Shown one piece after another: positions 7,370-15,693 of a DNA stretch of 64,000 nucleotides. A model generated the notes under the pieces. It was not told where the DNA came from, did not search any database, and saw only the letters and a program-made list of their open reading frames with translations. Position numbers and translations under genes: made by a program. This DNA comes from an uncultured Eubacteriales bacterium (GTDB lineage Bacteria; Bacillota; Clostridia; Oscillospirales; CAG-272): positions 1 to 64,000 of the forward strand of contig CAJLXA010000004.1 of assembly GCA_905210485.1 (NCBI GenBank), written 5' to 3'. How positions within the stretch are numbered: position 1 is the first letter of the stretch; the number at the start of each line of letters is the position of its first letter.

Positions 7370-10300
7370 ATGGGAAGCCGCGTCTTCACGCCCGAACAAT
7401 CGGCGGCTATCGCCGAACGAAAAAAAACGCTTCTGGTATCGGCGGCGGCCGGATCCGGCAAAACCGCCACGCTGACCGAACGCATCATTGTTTCACTGAC
7501 CGATAAAGAAAACCCCGCCGACATATCGCGTATGCTGATCGTCACCTACACACGGGCGGCGGCGCAGGAACTCCGCACCCGTATCGGCGACGCCGTGAGA
7601 GCCGCTCTCGCCAATGATCCCCGCAACCGCCATCTTTCCCGCCAGCTTCTGCTTCTCCCCGGCGCCAAAATCAAAACCATCGACGCCTTTTGCGGCGATA
7701 TTCTGCGCACCGGCGCCACCACGATCGGACTCTCGCCGCAATTCCGCGTTGCCGACGAGACCGAACGTATGCTCCTGGCGCGGGACATCATGGACGGACT
7801 GATTGACGATCTCTATGCCGGCGGTGCGGACGGCATTACCGCCGACGAATTTGCCGCCATGGCCGAAGAGATCTGCGGCGTAAGAAACGACGACTCGCTT
7901 GCCGACATTCTTTTGGAACTGGCGGACAACCTTTCCGGCTACGCCGAGGGCAGCCGGCGCCTTTTCGGTTATGCCGACCGCGCCGCCGAAGACGCGGAAC
8001 GCGAAATACTGAAAACGCCATACGGCATAGCGACGCGGCGCGCCGCCGCCGATCTTGCCGACCATTACCTTGCCGCATACGAAGCGCTTATCCGCGATAT
8101 ATCCGCCGAGGCTCCCGACTCCAAATGGATCGCGTTTCTCACCGCAGAATGCGCCGCCATACGCGGATTCCGGGATTCTCTTTCCCGTACCTATGCCGAG
8201 GCGCGATCGGTCGCATACGCTTTTCCCTTTGCGACCGCCCCCTCCGTCCCCGCGAAAAAGCGCACCGCGGCCGAAGATTTCGCGCGAACCGTTCGCATGA
8301 CATTCAAAAAAGATTTTCAATCGTTATGTAAATCACGGTTTACATGTTCAGCGGAATATTATAAAGAATCCATTGTCCGCACGGCGCGCTTCACGTCGCT
8401 TCTCGCCAAGGTGATCGACCTTTTCAATGTGCGCTTCCGCGCCGAAAAAAAGCGGCGCGCCATCTGCGACTTCGGCGACCTTGAAACCTATACGTTGTCT
8501 CTGCTTATAAAAGACGGGGAACCCACCCGTCTCGCGCGCACGCTGTCGCAGGCATACGACTACATCTACATTGATGAGTATCAGGACGTGAACTCCATGC
8601 AACACCGGATATTCACCGCCATCGGCCGGGAAAACAATATCTTCATGGTCGGCGACGTGAAGCAAAGCATCTATTCGTTCCGCCATGCGGAGCCGGATAT
8701 TTTCACGCACCTGAAACGCACTTTTCCGCCGCTCTCCGCGGCCGGGGATTCTCCCGCGGCCACCATCTTCATGTCGAGAAATTTCCGCTGTGACCGCAAT
8801 GTCATTTCGTTCACGAACGCCGTTTTCGACCGCCTTTTCGGCGCGGCCGGCGAATCCATCGCCTATGAGGCGGGCGACCGTCTCGAATACGGAAAGAATC
8901 AGCCGGAAAACGACGTTCCCGTTACGCTTGCGCTTTTTGGCGCGCATGCTGACGATGACGACGACGATGAAATATCCGATGACGCGGACAGTGCCCCCGA
9001 CGATACGGAAAACGCGTCCCCCGTTTTTGACGCCGAAATCCGCTATGTTGTGGAGGAAATCCGCCGTCTTCTCCGCGACGGCCGTCTGGATAACGGCGAA
9101 AAAATCCGTCCGAAAGACATCGCCGTTCTGCTCCGCAACGGCAAAGGCGATGCCGAAAAGTTCCGCCGCGCACTGGAAAGCGGCGGTATTCCCGCCGCGG
9201 CCGACGACGCGCGCGACTTCTTCCTGAATCCCGAAATTCTGCTTGTTCTCTCGCTCCTGCACGCCATTGACAATCCGCGGCGCGATATACCGCTGGCCGG
9301 ACTTCTGCGTTCGCCGCTTTACCGCTTCACAATGGACGAACTTTGCCGGATACGCGCGGAGGGCGAACGCGGCGAAACGCTGTACGACGCCGTTCTCCGC
9401 TACCGCGATAACCACCCGGACAACGAAAAGGTCTCCTTTTTCATAACGGAACTGGAACGCTTCCGCGATATGGCGGAGGGAATCCCCGTAGACGAACTGA
9501 TCCGCCGCCTGTATGCCGACACCGCGCTCGTCACTCTGGCGGATAACGGTAAAAACGGCAAAGACGCGCGGAAAAATCTGTTACTGCTTTACCACTATGC
9601 GCGGACGTTTGAAGCCTCTTCTTTCCGCGGGCTCTATCAGTTCATTTCCTATATCGACGAAATCATACGTCAGAAGAAAACCGTCCCGGCAACAAAAGGC
9701 GACGCCGGCGATACGGACGCCGTGCGCATCATGACCGTGCACCATTCCAAGGGTCTTGAATTCCCCGTATGTTTCCTTGCGCGCACCGGCCGCGCCTTCA
9801 GTACGCAAAGCATCAAAAAGCCGCTTCTCTTCGACCCCGCGCTCGGCACGGCCGTCCGCTTCCGTGACGAAACGGGACTTGCGCTCACGGATAATCCCGT
9901 GCGGCGCGCCGTCATATCCGGCATAACCGAAGCGCAGAACGAAGAAGAAATGCGCGTCCTGTATGTCGCCCTGACGCGTGCGCGCGAACGCCTCTATGTC
10001 ACCGGCAGTGCGCCCGCGCGGGGAAATGTGGAAAAACTGCTGGAACGCGCCGCCTGCGACCGACGCTTTTTCTCACGCTATACCGCCAAAACCGCACGTA
10101 CGCACCTCGACATGATTCTTGCCGCGCTGAACGGGCGCGCCGCGTTTTACACGCAGATTACGCCGGAAGAAAGCGAAACGGAAACGGCGGAAGTAATCCA
10201 CGCGGAAGCCGCCGCCCCCGCAAACGCCGCCGTCGACGCGGAACCCCTCGCGCGCCGTTTTTCATTCCGCTACCCGTATCTCGCCGTTTCGCTTCTGCCA

Positions 10301-11026
10301 AGCAAGCTCTCGGTCTCCAAACTGTCCCCGACGGCGCTCGACAGCCGGGACGACGGCGAAGTTGTCCTCACCGTAAGCGACGAAGACCGCACGCCGAAAA
10401 AGACCCCGCTTCCGCGTTTCATGCGCGAAGTGCGCGAACCGACCGCCGCCGAACGCGGCACCGCCACGCACCTCTTTATGCAGTTCTGCGATTTTTCCCG
10501 CCTGCGCACCGACACCGCCGCAACCGAACTTTGCCGCCTTGCCGACCTGCATTTCATCGACAAAGCGGACGCGGACATCGTCTTCGTCGACGAAGCGGAA
10601 GCGTTCCGCCGTTCGGCGCTCTTCCGCGAACTCGGCGGCGCCGCGAAAATCTACCGCGAACTGCGTTTTCACGCGCGTTTCCCCGCGGTAAACTTCACCC
10701 GCGATCCCGCGTTGCAAAAAGCGCTGAAAGACGAATTCCTGCTGGTGCAGGGCGTTATCGACTGCATATACTTCCGCAGTGACGGCACCTATGTCCTGCT
10801 CGACTACAAAACCGATCGCGTGGGCAGAACGGAATCCCGCGCGGCCGCCGCGGAAAGGCTCCGCCTCCGGCATACGGAGCAACTGTCCTATTACGCCGCC
10901 GCCGCAACGCATATTTTCGGCGCGCCGCCCGCCGATGTCCTTTTGTATTCTCTCCCGCTTGCCGACACCGTAAAAATTGATCCTCTGCCGATAGACGCCT
11001 TATCGCTGCCGATGGAAAATCCATAA
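7370..11026 (+). CDS. addA: ATP-dependent helicase/nuclease subunit A (AddA)
   Basis: AddA is the UvrD-like helicase and nuclease subunit of the AddAB double-strand-break resection complex. The ATG at 7370 has AAAGGAG seven bases upstream and gives MGSRVFTPEQSAAIA; an in-frame ATG at 7292 lacks a site and adds 26 unconserved residues. The 1,218-residue protein has Walker A AAAGSGKT (about 25-32), motif II IDEYQDVN (about 400), motif V TVHHSKGLEFPV (about 788), motif VI VLYVALTRARERLY (about 862) and a RecB-type nuclease motif LLDYKTDRV (about 1143). An Asp/Glu-rich insert lies near 525-548. addB, usually just upstream, is not in this window. A palindrome with rare codons sits inside the gene at 8326-8345. 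Confidence 0.95.
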   Translation: MGSRVFTPEQSAAIAERKKTLLVSAAAGSGKTATLTERIIVSLTDKENPADISRMLIVTYTRAAAQELRTRIGDAVRAALANDPRNRHLSRQLLLLPGAKIKTIDAFCGDILRTGATTIGLSPQFRVADETERMLLARDIMDGLIDDLYAGGADGITADEFAAMAEEICGVRNDDSLADILLELADNLSGYAEGSRRLFGYADRAAEDAEREILKTPYGIATRRAAADLADHYLAAYEALIRDISAEAPDSKWIAFLTAECAAIRGFRDSLSRTYAEARSVAYAFPFATAPSVPAKKRTAAEDFARTVRMTFKKDFQSLCKSRFTCSAEYYKESIVRTARFTSLLAKVIDLFNVRFRAEKKRRAICDFGDLETYTLSLLIKDGEPTRLARTLSQAYDYIYIDEYQDVNSMQHRIFTAIGRENNIFMVGDVKQSIYSFRHAEPDIFTHLKRTFPPLSAAGDSPAATIFMSRNFRCDRNVISFTNAVFDRLFGAAGESIAYEAGDRLEYGKNQPENDVPVTLALFGAHADDDDDDEISDDADSAPDDTENASPVFDAEIRYVVEEIRRLLRDGRLDNGEKIRPKDIAVLLRNGKGDAEKFRRALESGGIPAAADDARDFFLNPEILLVLSLLHAIDNPRRDIPLAGLLRSPLYRFTMDELCRIRAEGERGETLYDAVLRYRDNHPDNEKVSFFITELERFRDMAEGIPVDELIRRLYADTALVTLADNGKNGKDARKNLLLLYHYARTFEASSFRGLYQFISYIDEIIRQKKTVPATKGDAGDTDAVRIMTVHHSKGLEFPVCFLARTGRAFSTQSIKKPLLFDPALGTAVRFRDETGLALTDNPVRRAVISGITEAQNEEEMRVLYVALTRARERLYVTGSAPARGNVEKLLERAACDRRFFSRYTAKTARTHLDMILAALNGRAAFYTQITPEESETETAEVIHAEAAAPANAAVDAEPLARRFSFRYPYLAVSLLPSKLSVSKLSPTALDSRDDGEVVLTVSDEDRTPKKTPLPRFMREVREPTAAERGTATHLFMQFCDFSRLRTDTAATELCRLADLHFIDKADADIVFVDEAEAFRRSALFRELGGAAKIYRELRFHARFPAVNFTRDPALQKALKDEFLLVQGVIDCIYFRSDGTYVLLDYKTDRVGRTESRAAAAERLRLRHTEQLSYYAAAATHIFGAPPADVLLYSLPLADTVKIDPLPIDALSLPMENP
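8326..8345. repeat. Palindrome ATGTAAA-N6-TTTACAT inside addA
   Basis: Seven-bp perfect arms with spacer TCACGG. It reads in frame as part of addA (codons TTA TGT AAA TCA CGG TTT ACA TGT TCA) and introduces TTA and TCA codons otherwise avoided in the gene. The same arms and spacing recur at 11030-11047 and 46848-46869. Confidence 0.6.
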
Positions 11027-11029
11027 TTT

Positions 11030-11047
11030 TGTAAATCATATTTTACA
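11030..11047. repeat. Palindrome TGTAAA-N6-TTTACA just after addA
   Basis: Six-bp perfect arms with spacer TCATAT, starting four bases past the addA stop codon and ending before the terminator at 11059. Second of three copies of this pattern in the window. Confidence 0.6.
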
Positions 11048-11058
11048 TAATTATGGAT

Positions 11059-11094
11059 AAAAAGGAATCTGCAACCTATTGCGGATTCCTTTTT
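11059..11094 (+). terminator. Intrinsic terminator after addA
   Basis: Arms AAAAAGGAATC (11059-11069) and GATTCCTTTTT (11084-11094) with an inner GCAA/TTGC stem, followed by more T residues. It ends the plus-strand alr-truB-addA transcript. Confidence 0.85.
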
Positions 11095-11248
11095 TATTTT
11101 GTGCGCCGATTGTATTATATATGGAAGAAAAACGGATATACTGAATGAAAGTGCCAACAAATACCGCAAGAACGCTGTTATTACCATTCATAAAATCAGA
11201 CGCGGCGGCAACATTAAAAACAGAGAAAGAAAATCGGGGTAAAAATAA

Positions 11249-12406
11249 ATGAACAAACAAAAACGATGCGTCGCGTTCCTGCTCGCGGCGATCTCCTTAT
11301 TTCTGCCGTCGTCGCTCGTCTGTTCGGCCCGCGGCGAAACGGACATTGCACCTTGTTTTCAGACCATTGCCGGCGAAGAGAAAACGATTTCGGAAAAAAA
11401 CGTTTCCGTATCGCCGCCCGGCGTTTACACCTACCTTGACAACGCCGTGCTTCCCACAGATAAGACCGCCGGAAAGCGCGAAGTTCTGCTCGGCGGCATG
11501 AACTTCGGCGTCCGCATTTCTTCGGACGGCGTTCTGGTCGTGGGTCTCGGCGACAACGACGGCAAGGCCATGAAAGACTCTCCCGCCTATAAAGCGGGAA
11601 TTCGCACCAAAGATATTATCATTGCCATCAACGGCAAAAAAGTCATGACGACCGAAGACGTTGCGGCCGCTATACACGCCGCCGGTAAACAGCCGCTTGT
11701 TATCCTGTGCCGGCGCATGGGAAACGAAAAGGAATTTACCGTGCAACCGGAAACCGATAAAAACGGCGAACCGCGTATCGGCGTGTGGCTCCGCGACAGT
11801 TCGGCCGGCATCGGCACCGTCACTTTTATTGACCCGCAGAACGGCGCGTTCGGCGGCCTCGGCCACGGCATATGCGATATGGATACGGGCAACCTGATCC
11901 CTCTCCGCCGCGGTGAAGTACGCGACGCGGTCATCACGGGTCTTACGCGCGGCGAAACGGGGAAACCCGGTGAAATGCGCGGCTATCTCGGCAAAAACAA
12001 ATGCGGCTCTCTGATCGCCAACACCGGCGCAGGCGTCTTCGGCGTCTATACGCAGATTCCGTCGGGCGGCGTGATGATTCCCGTTGCTTCGCCGGAAGAA
12101 GTCACGGTCGGCGACGCCACTCTGTATACCACGTTGGACTGCGGCGAAATCCGTCCGTACAGTATCCGTATTACCGGCATTGACCGCGCCGGAGCGGAAA
12201 CCAAGTCTTTCACCCTGGAAGTGACCGACAAGACCCTGCTCCAGAAGAGCGGCGGCATCATTCAGGGCATGAGCGGCAGTCCGATCGTCCAGAACGGGAA
12301 ACTTGTCGGCGCCGTCACGCATGTTCTGATTTCCGATCCCAAAAACGGATACGGAATATTCCTTAACAACATGATAAACGCTATGCCGGAACTTCTGCGG
12401 CCGTAA
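11249..12406 (+). CDS. spoIVB: SpoIVB sporulation serine peptidase
   Basis: SpoIVB is secreted from the forespore and cleaves SpoIVFA, which activates pro-sigma-K processing in the mother cell. The 385-residue product has an N-terminal hydrophobic export segment, a PDZ domain (about 85-165, with DSPAYKAGIRTKDIIIAING) and an S55 peptidase domain. Its histidine is in GLGHGICD (about 205) and its serine in QGMSGSPIVQ (about 341). Both catalytic motifs are intact, so the organism is very probably a spore-former. In relatives it usually sits between recN and spo0A; here it is alone between addA and an unrelated lipoprotein. The upstream site is a weak GGGG. Confidence 0.94.
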   Translation: MNKQKRCVAFLLAAISLFLPSSLVCSARGETDIAPCFQTIAGEEKTISEKNVSVSPPGVYTYLDNAVLPTDKTAGKREVLLGGMNFGVRISSDGVLVVGLGDNDGKAMKDSPAYKAGIRTKDIIIAINGKKVMTTEDVAAAIHAAGKQPLVILCRRMGNEKEFTVQPETDKNGEPRIGVWLRDSSAGIGTVTFIDPQNGAFGGLGHGICDMDTGNLIPLRRGEVRDAVITGLTRGETGKPGEMRGYLGKNKCGSLIANTGAGVFGVYTQIPSGGVMIPVASPEEVTVGDATLYTTLDCGEIRPYSIRITGIDRAGAETKSFTLEVTDKTLLQKSGGIIQGMSGSPIVQNGKLVGAVTHVLISDPKNGYGIFLNNMINAMPELLRP

Positions 12407-12417
12407 CGGCGCCAAAA

Positions 12418-12456
12418 TGTAAAAACACAGAACCGTAACGGTTCTGTGTTTTTACA
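12418..12456. terminator. Bidirectional terminator between spoIVB and the 12497 lipoprotein
   Basis: Perfect 18-bp stem (12418-12435 with 12439-12456) and a TAA loop. TTTTT on one strand and AAAAA on the other let it serve the convergent genes on both sides. Confidence 0.9.
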
Positions 12457-12496
12457 TTCGTGTTTTCTTCGCTTAAGACGGTTTGTTTCCGCCGGA

Positions 12497-14368
12497 TCAC
12501 GCCGGCTCTTTGTCTATATCCCAGTTCAGTCCCGAACGGAGAATGAACTTCTCCAGTTCCGTGTCAAACGCACCAACGTCTTCGTATATTCTATACCTAA
12601 GCACAGTATTCGCTGCAAAAAATATTTCTTTGTACGCCTCCAAATCAGACATTCCAGCAAATTGATCTTCATTTAACCACACATTGTAAACGCAGGGAAC
12701 ATACTTTACTTCACCGAATTTTTGAAGTTTCAATATTCCTATAACGTTGTAACTAAGCTCATCGCCGCGTTTATGGCAATGATGTTGTTCCTGCCAAGTT
12801 TTGCAGATAGTAATGTCATAGCCTGCGTTCAGATATGATTTAATGTCATCCGGAACATTTTCTGCTCCGGACTTTGCAAGGTCAATGATGCTCTGTAATG
12901 CATTATATTTGTCCGTGTCTGCAAATTCGGTAATTCTTCGAGAAGTTCCCGTGGAATATTTTATTTTAAAGCCATCTTCAAATGAGCTATCCTGTTCAAT
13001 CCTCTCTTGAACTGCTAAAAATCCTTCGTCGCCACAGTCAACAAGTGCACTCAAACCATTTCCTTCCAAACTTATGAACATTAATTTTCTTCCATTACGG
13101 CTTACTAGTGTATCAGTTTCAAATTCTTTTATTCTATCCAAAATTCTTATGTTTTCTTCCAAATCTTTTGAAATTTCAACTGTTTTCTCTAGTGTGTTAT
13201 ATGTCTTTTTATTACCTTCAACGCTCAAATCTTCTTTTTCTATTCTGAATGTATAACTGCCTGCTGTTTTTACATGTTTCAGCACATCAACAGTTGGAAC
13301 GTCTAATTGTTCAACTTCTTTACCATCTAAAAATATGTGATAGCACCAATTATGCATCTGGTCTTTTTCCGTATCCTCCCACGTTATGTATTGATTGTCT
13401 TTATCATACACAATGTTGAACAATGCCTTTGTTACGTTAGGGTCGTCGGTCGGTTGGTTGTCCTCTGCTTCATCGCTGTCGGTTATCCCCATCATGTCTT
13501 TGATTTCCTTTGTGAGATTGGGATATGCCGTCACATCGGCGGGGCGTGTCACTTTCGGTATATTGTCGAACGTGTACGTGCTTACCGATTCCCACCGGTA
13601 GGCCATCTTCGTGCCGCCTATTTTACATTCACAATCTACGCTCGTCACTGTCTTATCAAGATTACCTCTGGCGTCAAAATACACCTTGATAACGCAGTTC
13701 TTTGTGTTTATATCGGCGTTTTCGGGGATTCCCAGAGCCTCAACAAAACCCGACATACTGTCGGCCACCGACACGCCGTCCACATCTATGGTATAATAGT
13801 ACAGGTCACCGTCCCGCTGATACGTGATACCGCGGAACCATTCTTTCGCTATTTCCATCAGACCCTCGCTCTCGGAAGAGGCGTCCAATCCGGCCATGCG
13901 GTATCCGGCTTTCATAAAACTGTTATAGGAAATATTGGCATAGGCTTTGTCTGACACGCCGTCTTCCGTCGCATCTATGTACATATCGTTTCCGAGGAAA
14001 CTCATTTCGGAAAGAGAAACGGTCTTGTGCTGCTGTCCTCCCGATTCGAGCGTTGTTTCCGTTCTGTCGGTTATGCGCGCGCAAGTGCCGTTTTCACCCG
14101 GCTGACGGTCATTGCGTACCACTTCGCTTGACGAATAGTATTGAATATCCAGAACAGAGCCGTCGGCCATCGTGACGCTGCCCGTGGCGGTCTCCGTGGT
14201 GGTCTGCACGGAACGGCCGATGTTCTTATCGACATACTCCGCGGCCGCCTGATAAAGTTCATACGGCGTTTTACCGTTCAGCGTTTTCTCGCCGTTGTCG
14301 CACGCGGCAAGGCAGGCAATGGCGGTCAGAATAACCGCGGTCAAAAACAAGCATATTGTTCTTTTCAT
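12497..14368 (-). CDS. Large putative lipoprotein with compositionally distinct C-terminal half
   Basis: The ATG at 14368 (after GGGGT) gives a 623-residue protein: MKRTICLFLTAVILTAIACL, then a lipobox ending AACDNG, so it is exported and lipid-anchored. Residues of about 25-310 form a beta-rich domain with DGVSVADSMSGF and VYFDARGNLDKTV, similar in feel to LolA/outer-surface lipoprotein folds; this is only an impression. From about residue 320 the coding sequence becomes AT-rich and uses TTA/CTA/TCA codons absent elsewhere, encoding an acidic C-terminal half of unknown family. It probably shares a transcript with the small membrane gene upstream and ends at a strong terminator. No function is assigned. 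Confidence 0.8.
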   Translation of the reverse strand: MKRTICLFLTAVILTAIACLAACDNGEKTLNGKTPYELYQAAAEYVDKNIGRSVQTTTETATGSVTMADGSVLDIQYYSSSEVVRNDRQPGENGTCARITDRTETTLESGGQQHKTVSLSEMSFLGNDMYIDATEDGVSDKAYANISYNSFMKAGYRMAGLDASSESEGLMEIAKEWFRGITYQRDGDLYYYTIDVDGVSVADSMSGFVEALGIPENADINTKNCVIKVYFDARGNLDKTVTSVDCECKIGGTKMAYRWESVSTYTFDNIPKVTRPADVTAYPNLTKEIKDMMGITDSDEAEDNQPTDDPNVTKALFNIVYDKDNQYITWEDTEKDQMHNWCYHIFLDGKEVEQLDVPTVDVLKHVKTAGSYTFRIEKEDLSVEGNKKTYNTLEKTVEISKDLEENIRILDRIKEFETDTLVSRNGRKLMFISLEGNGLSALVDCGDEGFLAVQERIEQDSSFEDGFKIKYSTGTSRRITEFADTDKYNALQSIIDLAKSGAENVPDDIKSYLNAGYDITICKTWQEQHHCHKRGDELSYNVIGILKLQKFGEVKYVPCVYNVWLNEDQFAGMSDLEAYKEIFFAANTVLRYRIYEDVGAFDTELEKFILRSGLNWDIDKEPA

Positions 14369-14478
14369 GAGTTTACCCCTTATTTTATTTTTATTTTTCA
14401 TTATGATATAACGATAGGAAAAAGCGCGGCCGCCGAACGGGCGCATCGGACGGCGGTCATGCGCTTCCTGCGGAGCGG

Positions 14479-14748
14479 TTAACCGAAAATGCCAGCGGCA
14501 CCTGCCGCGCCGCCGACGGCGACAAGAATGATAACCAACAGCACGGCAATAATAATGAATGTGCAGAAAAAGCTTCTTGCGAAACTGCGGCGATTGATAT
14601 TGCTGTCACTGAGTGCAAACACAATCAGGCATATCTGTCCGATCAGCGGAATGGCGAAAAGAATGGTCAGGAAAAAATAACTCCATGCGCCGATCGGCCG
14701 GTATTTATCCGGAATTTTTGCGATCTCGTTCAGTTCAATTTGCGTCAT
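14479..14748 (-). CDS. Small membrane protein with two transmembrane helices
   Basis: The 89-residue product has a soluble N-terminus (MTQIELNEIAKIPDKYRPIG), two hydrophobic helices (about 22-46 and 61-85) and a loop with FALSDSNINRRSFARS between them. Ser-x-x-x-Asn-Arg-Arg-x-Phe-Ala-Arg loops of this kind occur in small Bacillota membrane proteins of unknown role. The start has GAGGA upstream, and a consensus promoter lies at 14835-14863. It precedes the large lipoprotein by 110 bases and is divergent from the XRE regulator, which may control it. Confidence 0.8.
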   Translation of the reverse strand: MTQIELNEIAKIPDKYRPIGAWSYFFLTILFAIPLIGQICLIVFALSDSNINRRSFARSFFCTFIIIAVLLVIILVAVGGAAGAAGIFG

Positions 14749-14834
14749 AATCTTATCCTCGCTTTATTTCATCATGTCCGGCTTTCCGTATACATCCGCG
14801 CCGAAACGCATACTAAAAATAGCCATCTGTCTGC

Positions 14835-14863
14835 ATTATACTACAATAATTATCCAATGTCAA
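14835..14863 (-). promoter_or_regulatory. Consensus promoter for the 14479/12497 operon
   Basis: On the minus strand TTGACA (14858-14863), 17-base spacer, TATAAT (14835-14840): both hexamers are perfect. The -35 is part of the dyad at 14859-14873. Confidence 0.9.
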
Positions 14864-14896
14864 CATAATTGACTATTTAAAATGGTAATATGACCA
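14859..14896. promoter_or_regulatory. Candidate operators between the membrane gene and the XRE regulator
   Basis: GTCAA-N5-TTGAC (14859-14873) overlaps the -35 of the leftward promoter. TGGT-N6-ACCA (14883-14896) overlaps an extended -10-like TGGTAATAT for the rightward XRE gene. A dimeric XRE protein bound here could repress both directions. The sites are seen; binding is inferred. Confidence 0.45.
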
Positions 14897-14938
14897 ATTC
14901 ATGTGTGCGATAATAGAGGCTGTAAGGGGGGCGACAAG

Positions 14939-15253
14939 ATGGACTATGAACAACTGATCCGCAAACGGCTGACGGAACTCCGGCTGAAAAAAGGCCTTTC
15001 GGAATGTAAACTCAGTTACGAACTGGGACACAGCAAAGGATATATTCAAAGCATCACATCGGGACATGCTTTGCCGTCAATGAGTGAATTTCTGTATATG
15101 TGCCGTTATTTTGACATCACACCGGCGGAGTTTTTCTCCGACAACATCGACGAAGAACAGGTTACGCACCGCTTGTCGGAAATCACCGAGCGCCTGTCTC
15201 CCGAAGACCGGGCTCTGCTCCTGTCTTTTGCCGAACGGCTTTTTCGCGGGTAA
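14939..15253 (+). CDS. XRE family HTH transcriptional regulator
   Basis: The 104-residue product (ATG at 14939, after TAAGGGGGG) begins MDYEQLIRKRLTELRLKKGL and holds a Cro/CI-type helix-turn-helix (about 8-62) with SECKLSYELGHSKGYIQSITSGHALPS, followed by a short helical tail (SPEDRALLLSFAERLF). The order FLYMCRYFDITPAEFF is typical of small Clostridia XRE repressors. It is divergent from the membrane protein/lipoprotein operon with dyads between them, so local auto- and cross-regulation is likely. A terminator follows. Confidence 0.9.
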   Translation: MDYEQLIRKRLTELRLKKGLSECKLSYELGHSKGYIQSITSGHALPSMSEFLYMCRYFDITPAEFFSDNIDEEQVTHRLSEITERLSPEDRALLLSFAERLFRG

Positions 15254-15303
15254 AAATCGCGCCGGAGAAAGCAAAACCGCCGTCTTTCCGTTATATCGCC
15301 TAT

Positions 15304-15344
15304 AAAAAACCTTGAGGGGACAAAATGTCTCATCAAGGTTTTTT
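15304..15344 (+). terminator. Terminator after the XRE regulator
   Basis: Arms AAAAAACCTTGA (15304-15315) and TCAAGGTTTTTT (15333-15344), with an inner GACA/TGTC pairing, and T residues at the 3' end. Confidence 0.8.
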
Positions 15345-15517
15345 CTGTTTTTTCTATAGGATATTCGTTTTTTCCATAAGATATTATATTCAAAGAGGGA
15401 AACGGCGTTCCTCCGTCATGCGGGCGGCAAAATTTCCGGCCGCGGGCACCGACCGTAAGATTCCGGTGAAAGTCCGGAAAAAAGCGACCGCACCCGTTGA
15501 CGGCAATCGCGGAACAT

Positions 15518-15605
15518 GGCGTGCGTTGCGGGTGCGGCGTGCGTTGCGGGTGTGGCGTGCGTTGCGGGACATGGCGTGCGTTGCGGGACATGGCGTGCGT
15601 TGCGG
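15518..15605. repeat. Tandem minisatellite, five copies of GGCGTGCGTTGCGG
   Basis: The 14-mer GGCGTGCGTTGCGG starts at 15518, 15536, 15554, 15573 and 15592, so the period is 18, 18, 19, 19. The short linkers vary (GTGC, GTGT, GACAT). Period and unit do not fit CRISPR. Confidence 0.85.
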
Positions 15606-15647
15606 GGCGCGGTGTGCGCTTTGCCGAAAGAGCGTTTATACAAAAGG

Positions 15648-15674
15648 CCCGCGGCGCCGGAAAAGCGCCGCGGG
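15648..15674 (-). terminator. Terminator of the DUF5685-pgsA operon
   Basis: Ten-bp GC stem (CCCGCGGCGC at 15648-15657 with GCGCCGCGGG at 15665-15674) followed on the minus strand by a short T-tract. It starts 20 bases past the pgsA stop. Confidence 0.75.
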
Positions 15675-15693
15675 ACAAAGACATATTTGGTTT

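Larger units (their letters stand above)
15254..15693. other. Non-coding stretch with terminators and a minisatellite
   Basis: 440 bases with no gene I can support. It contains the XRE terminator (15304-15344), a GC-rich tandem repeat (15518-15605) and the pgsA-side terminator (15648-15674). Open frames here translate the repeat into Arg/Ala/Val or Thr/Pro/His runs without start signals and are rejected. Confidence 0.7.

Noticed and set aside
15430..15540. Sequence resembling part of a cobalamin riboswitch (CCGGTGAAAGTCCGG)
   Set aside because: The conserved CCCGCCACTGT part is missing and no gene follows on that strand.
15518..15605. CRISPR-like direct repeats
   Set aside because: The period of 18-19 bases with 4-5 base linkers is too short, the linkers are not unique spacers, and no cas genes are present.
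15416..15643. Open frames rich in Thr-Pro-Ala-His-Arg across 15390-15684
   Set aside because: They are translations of the minisatellite without start signals.
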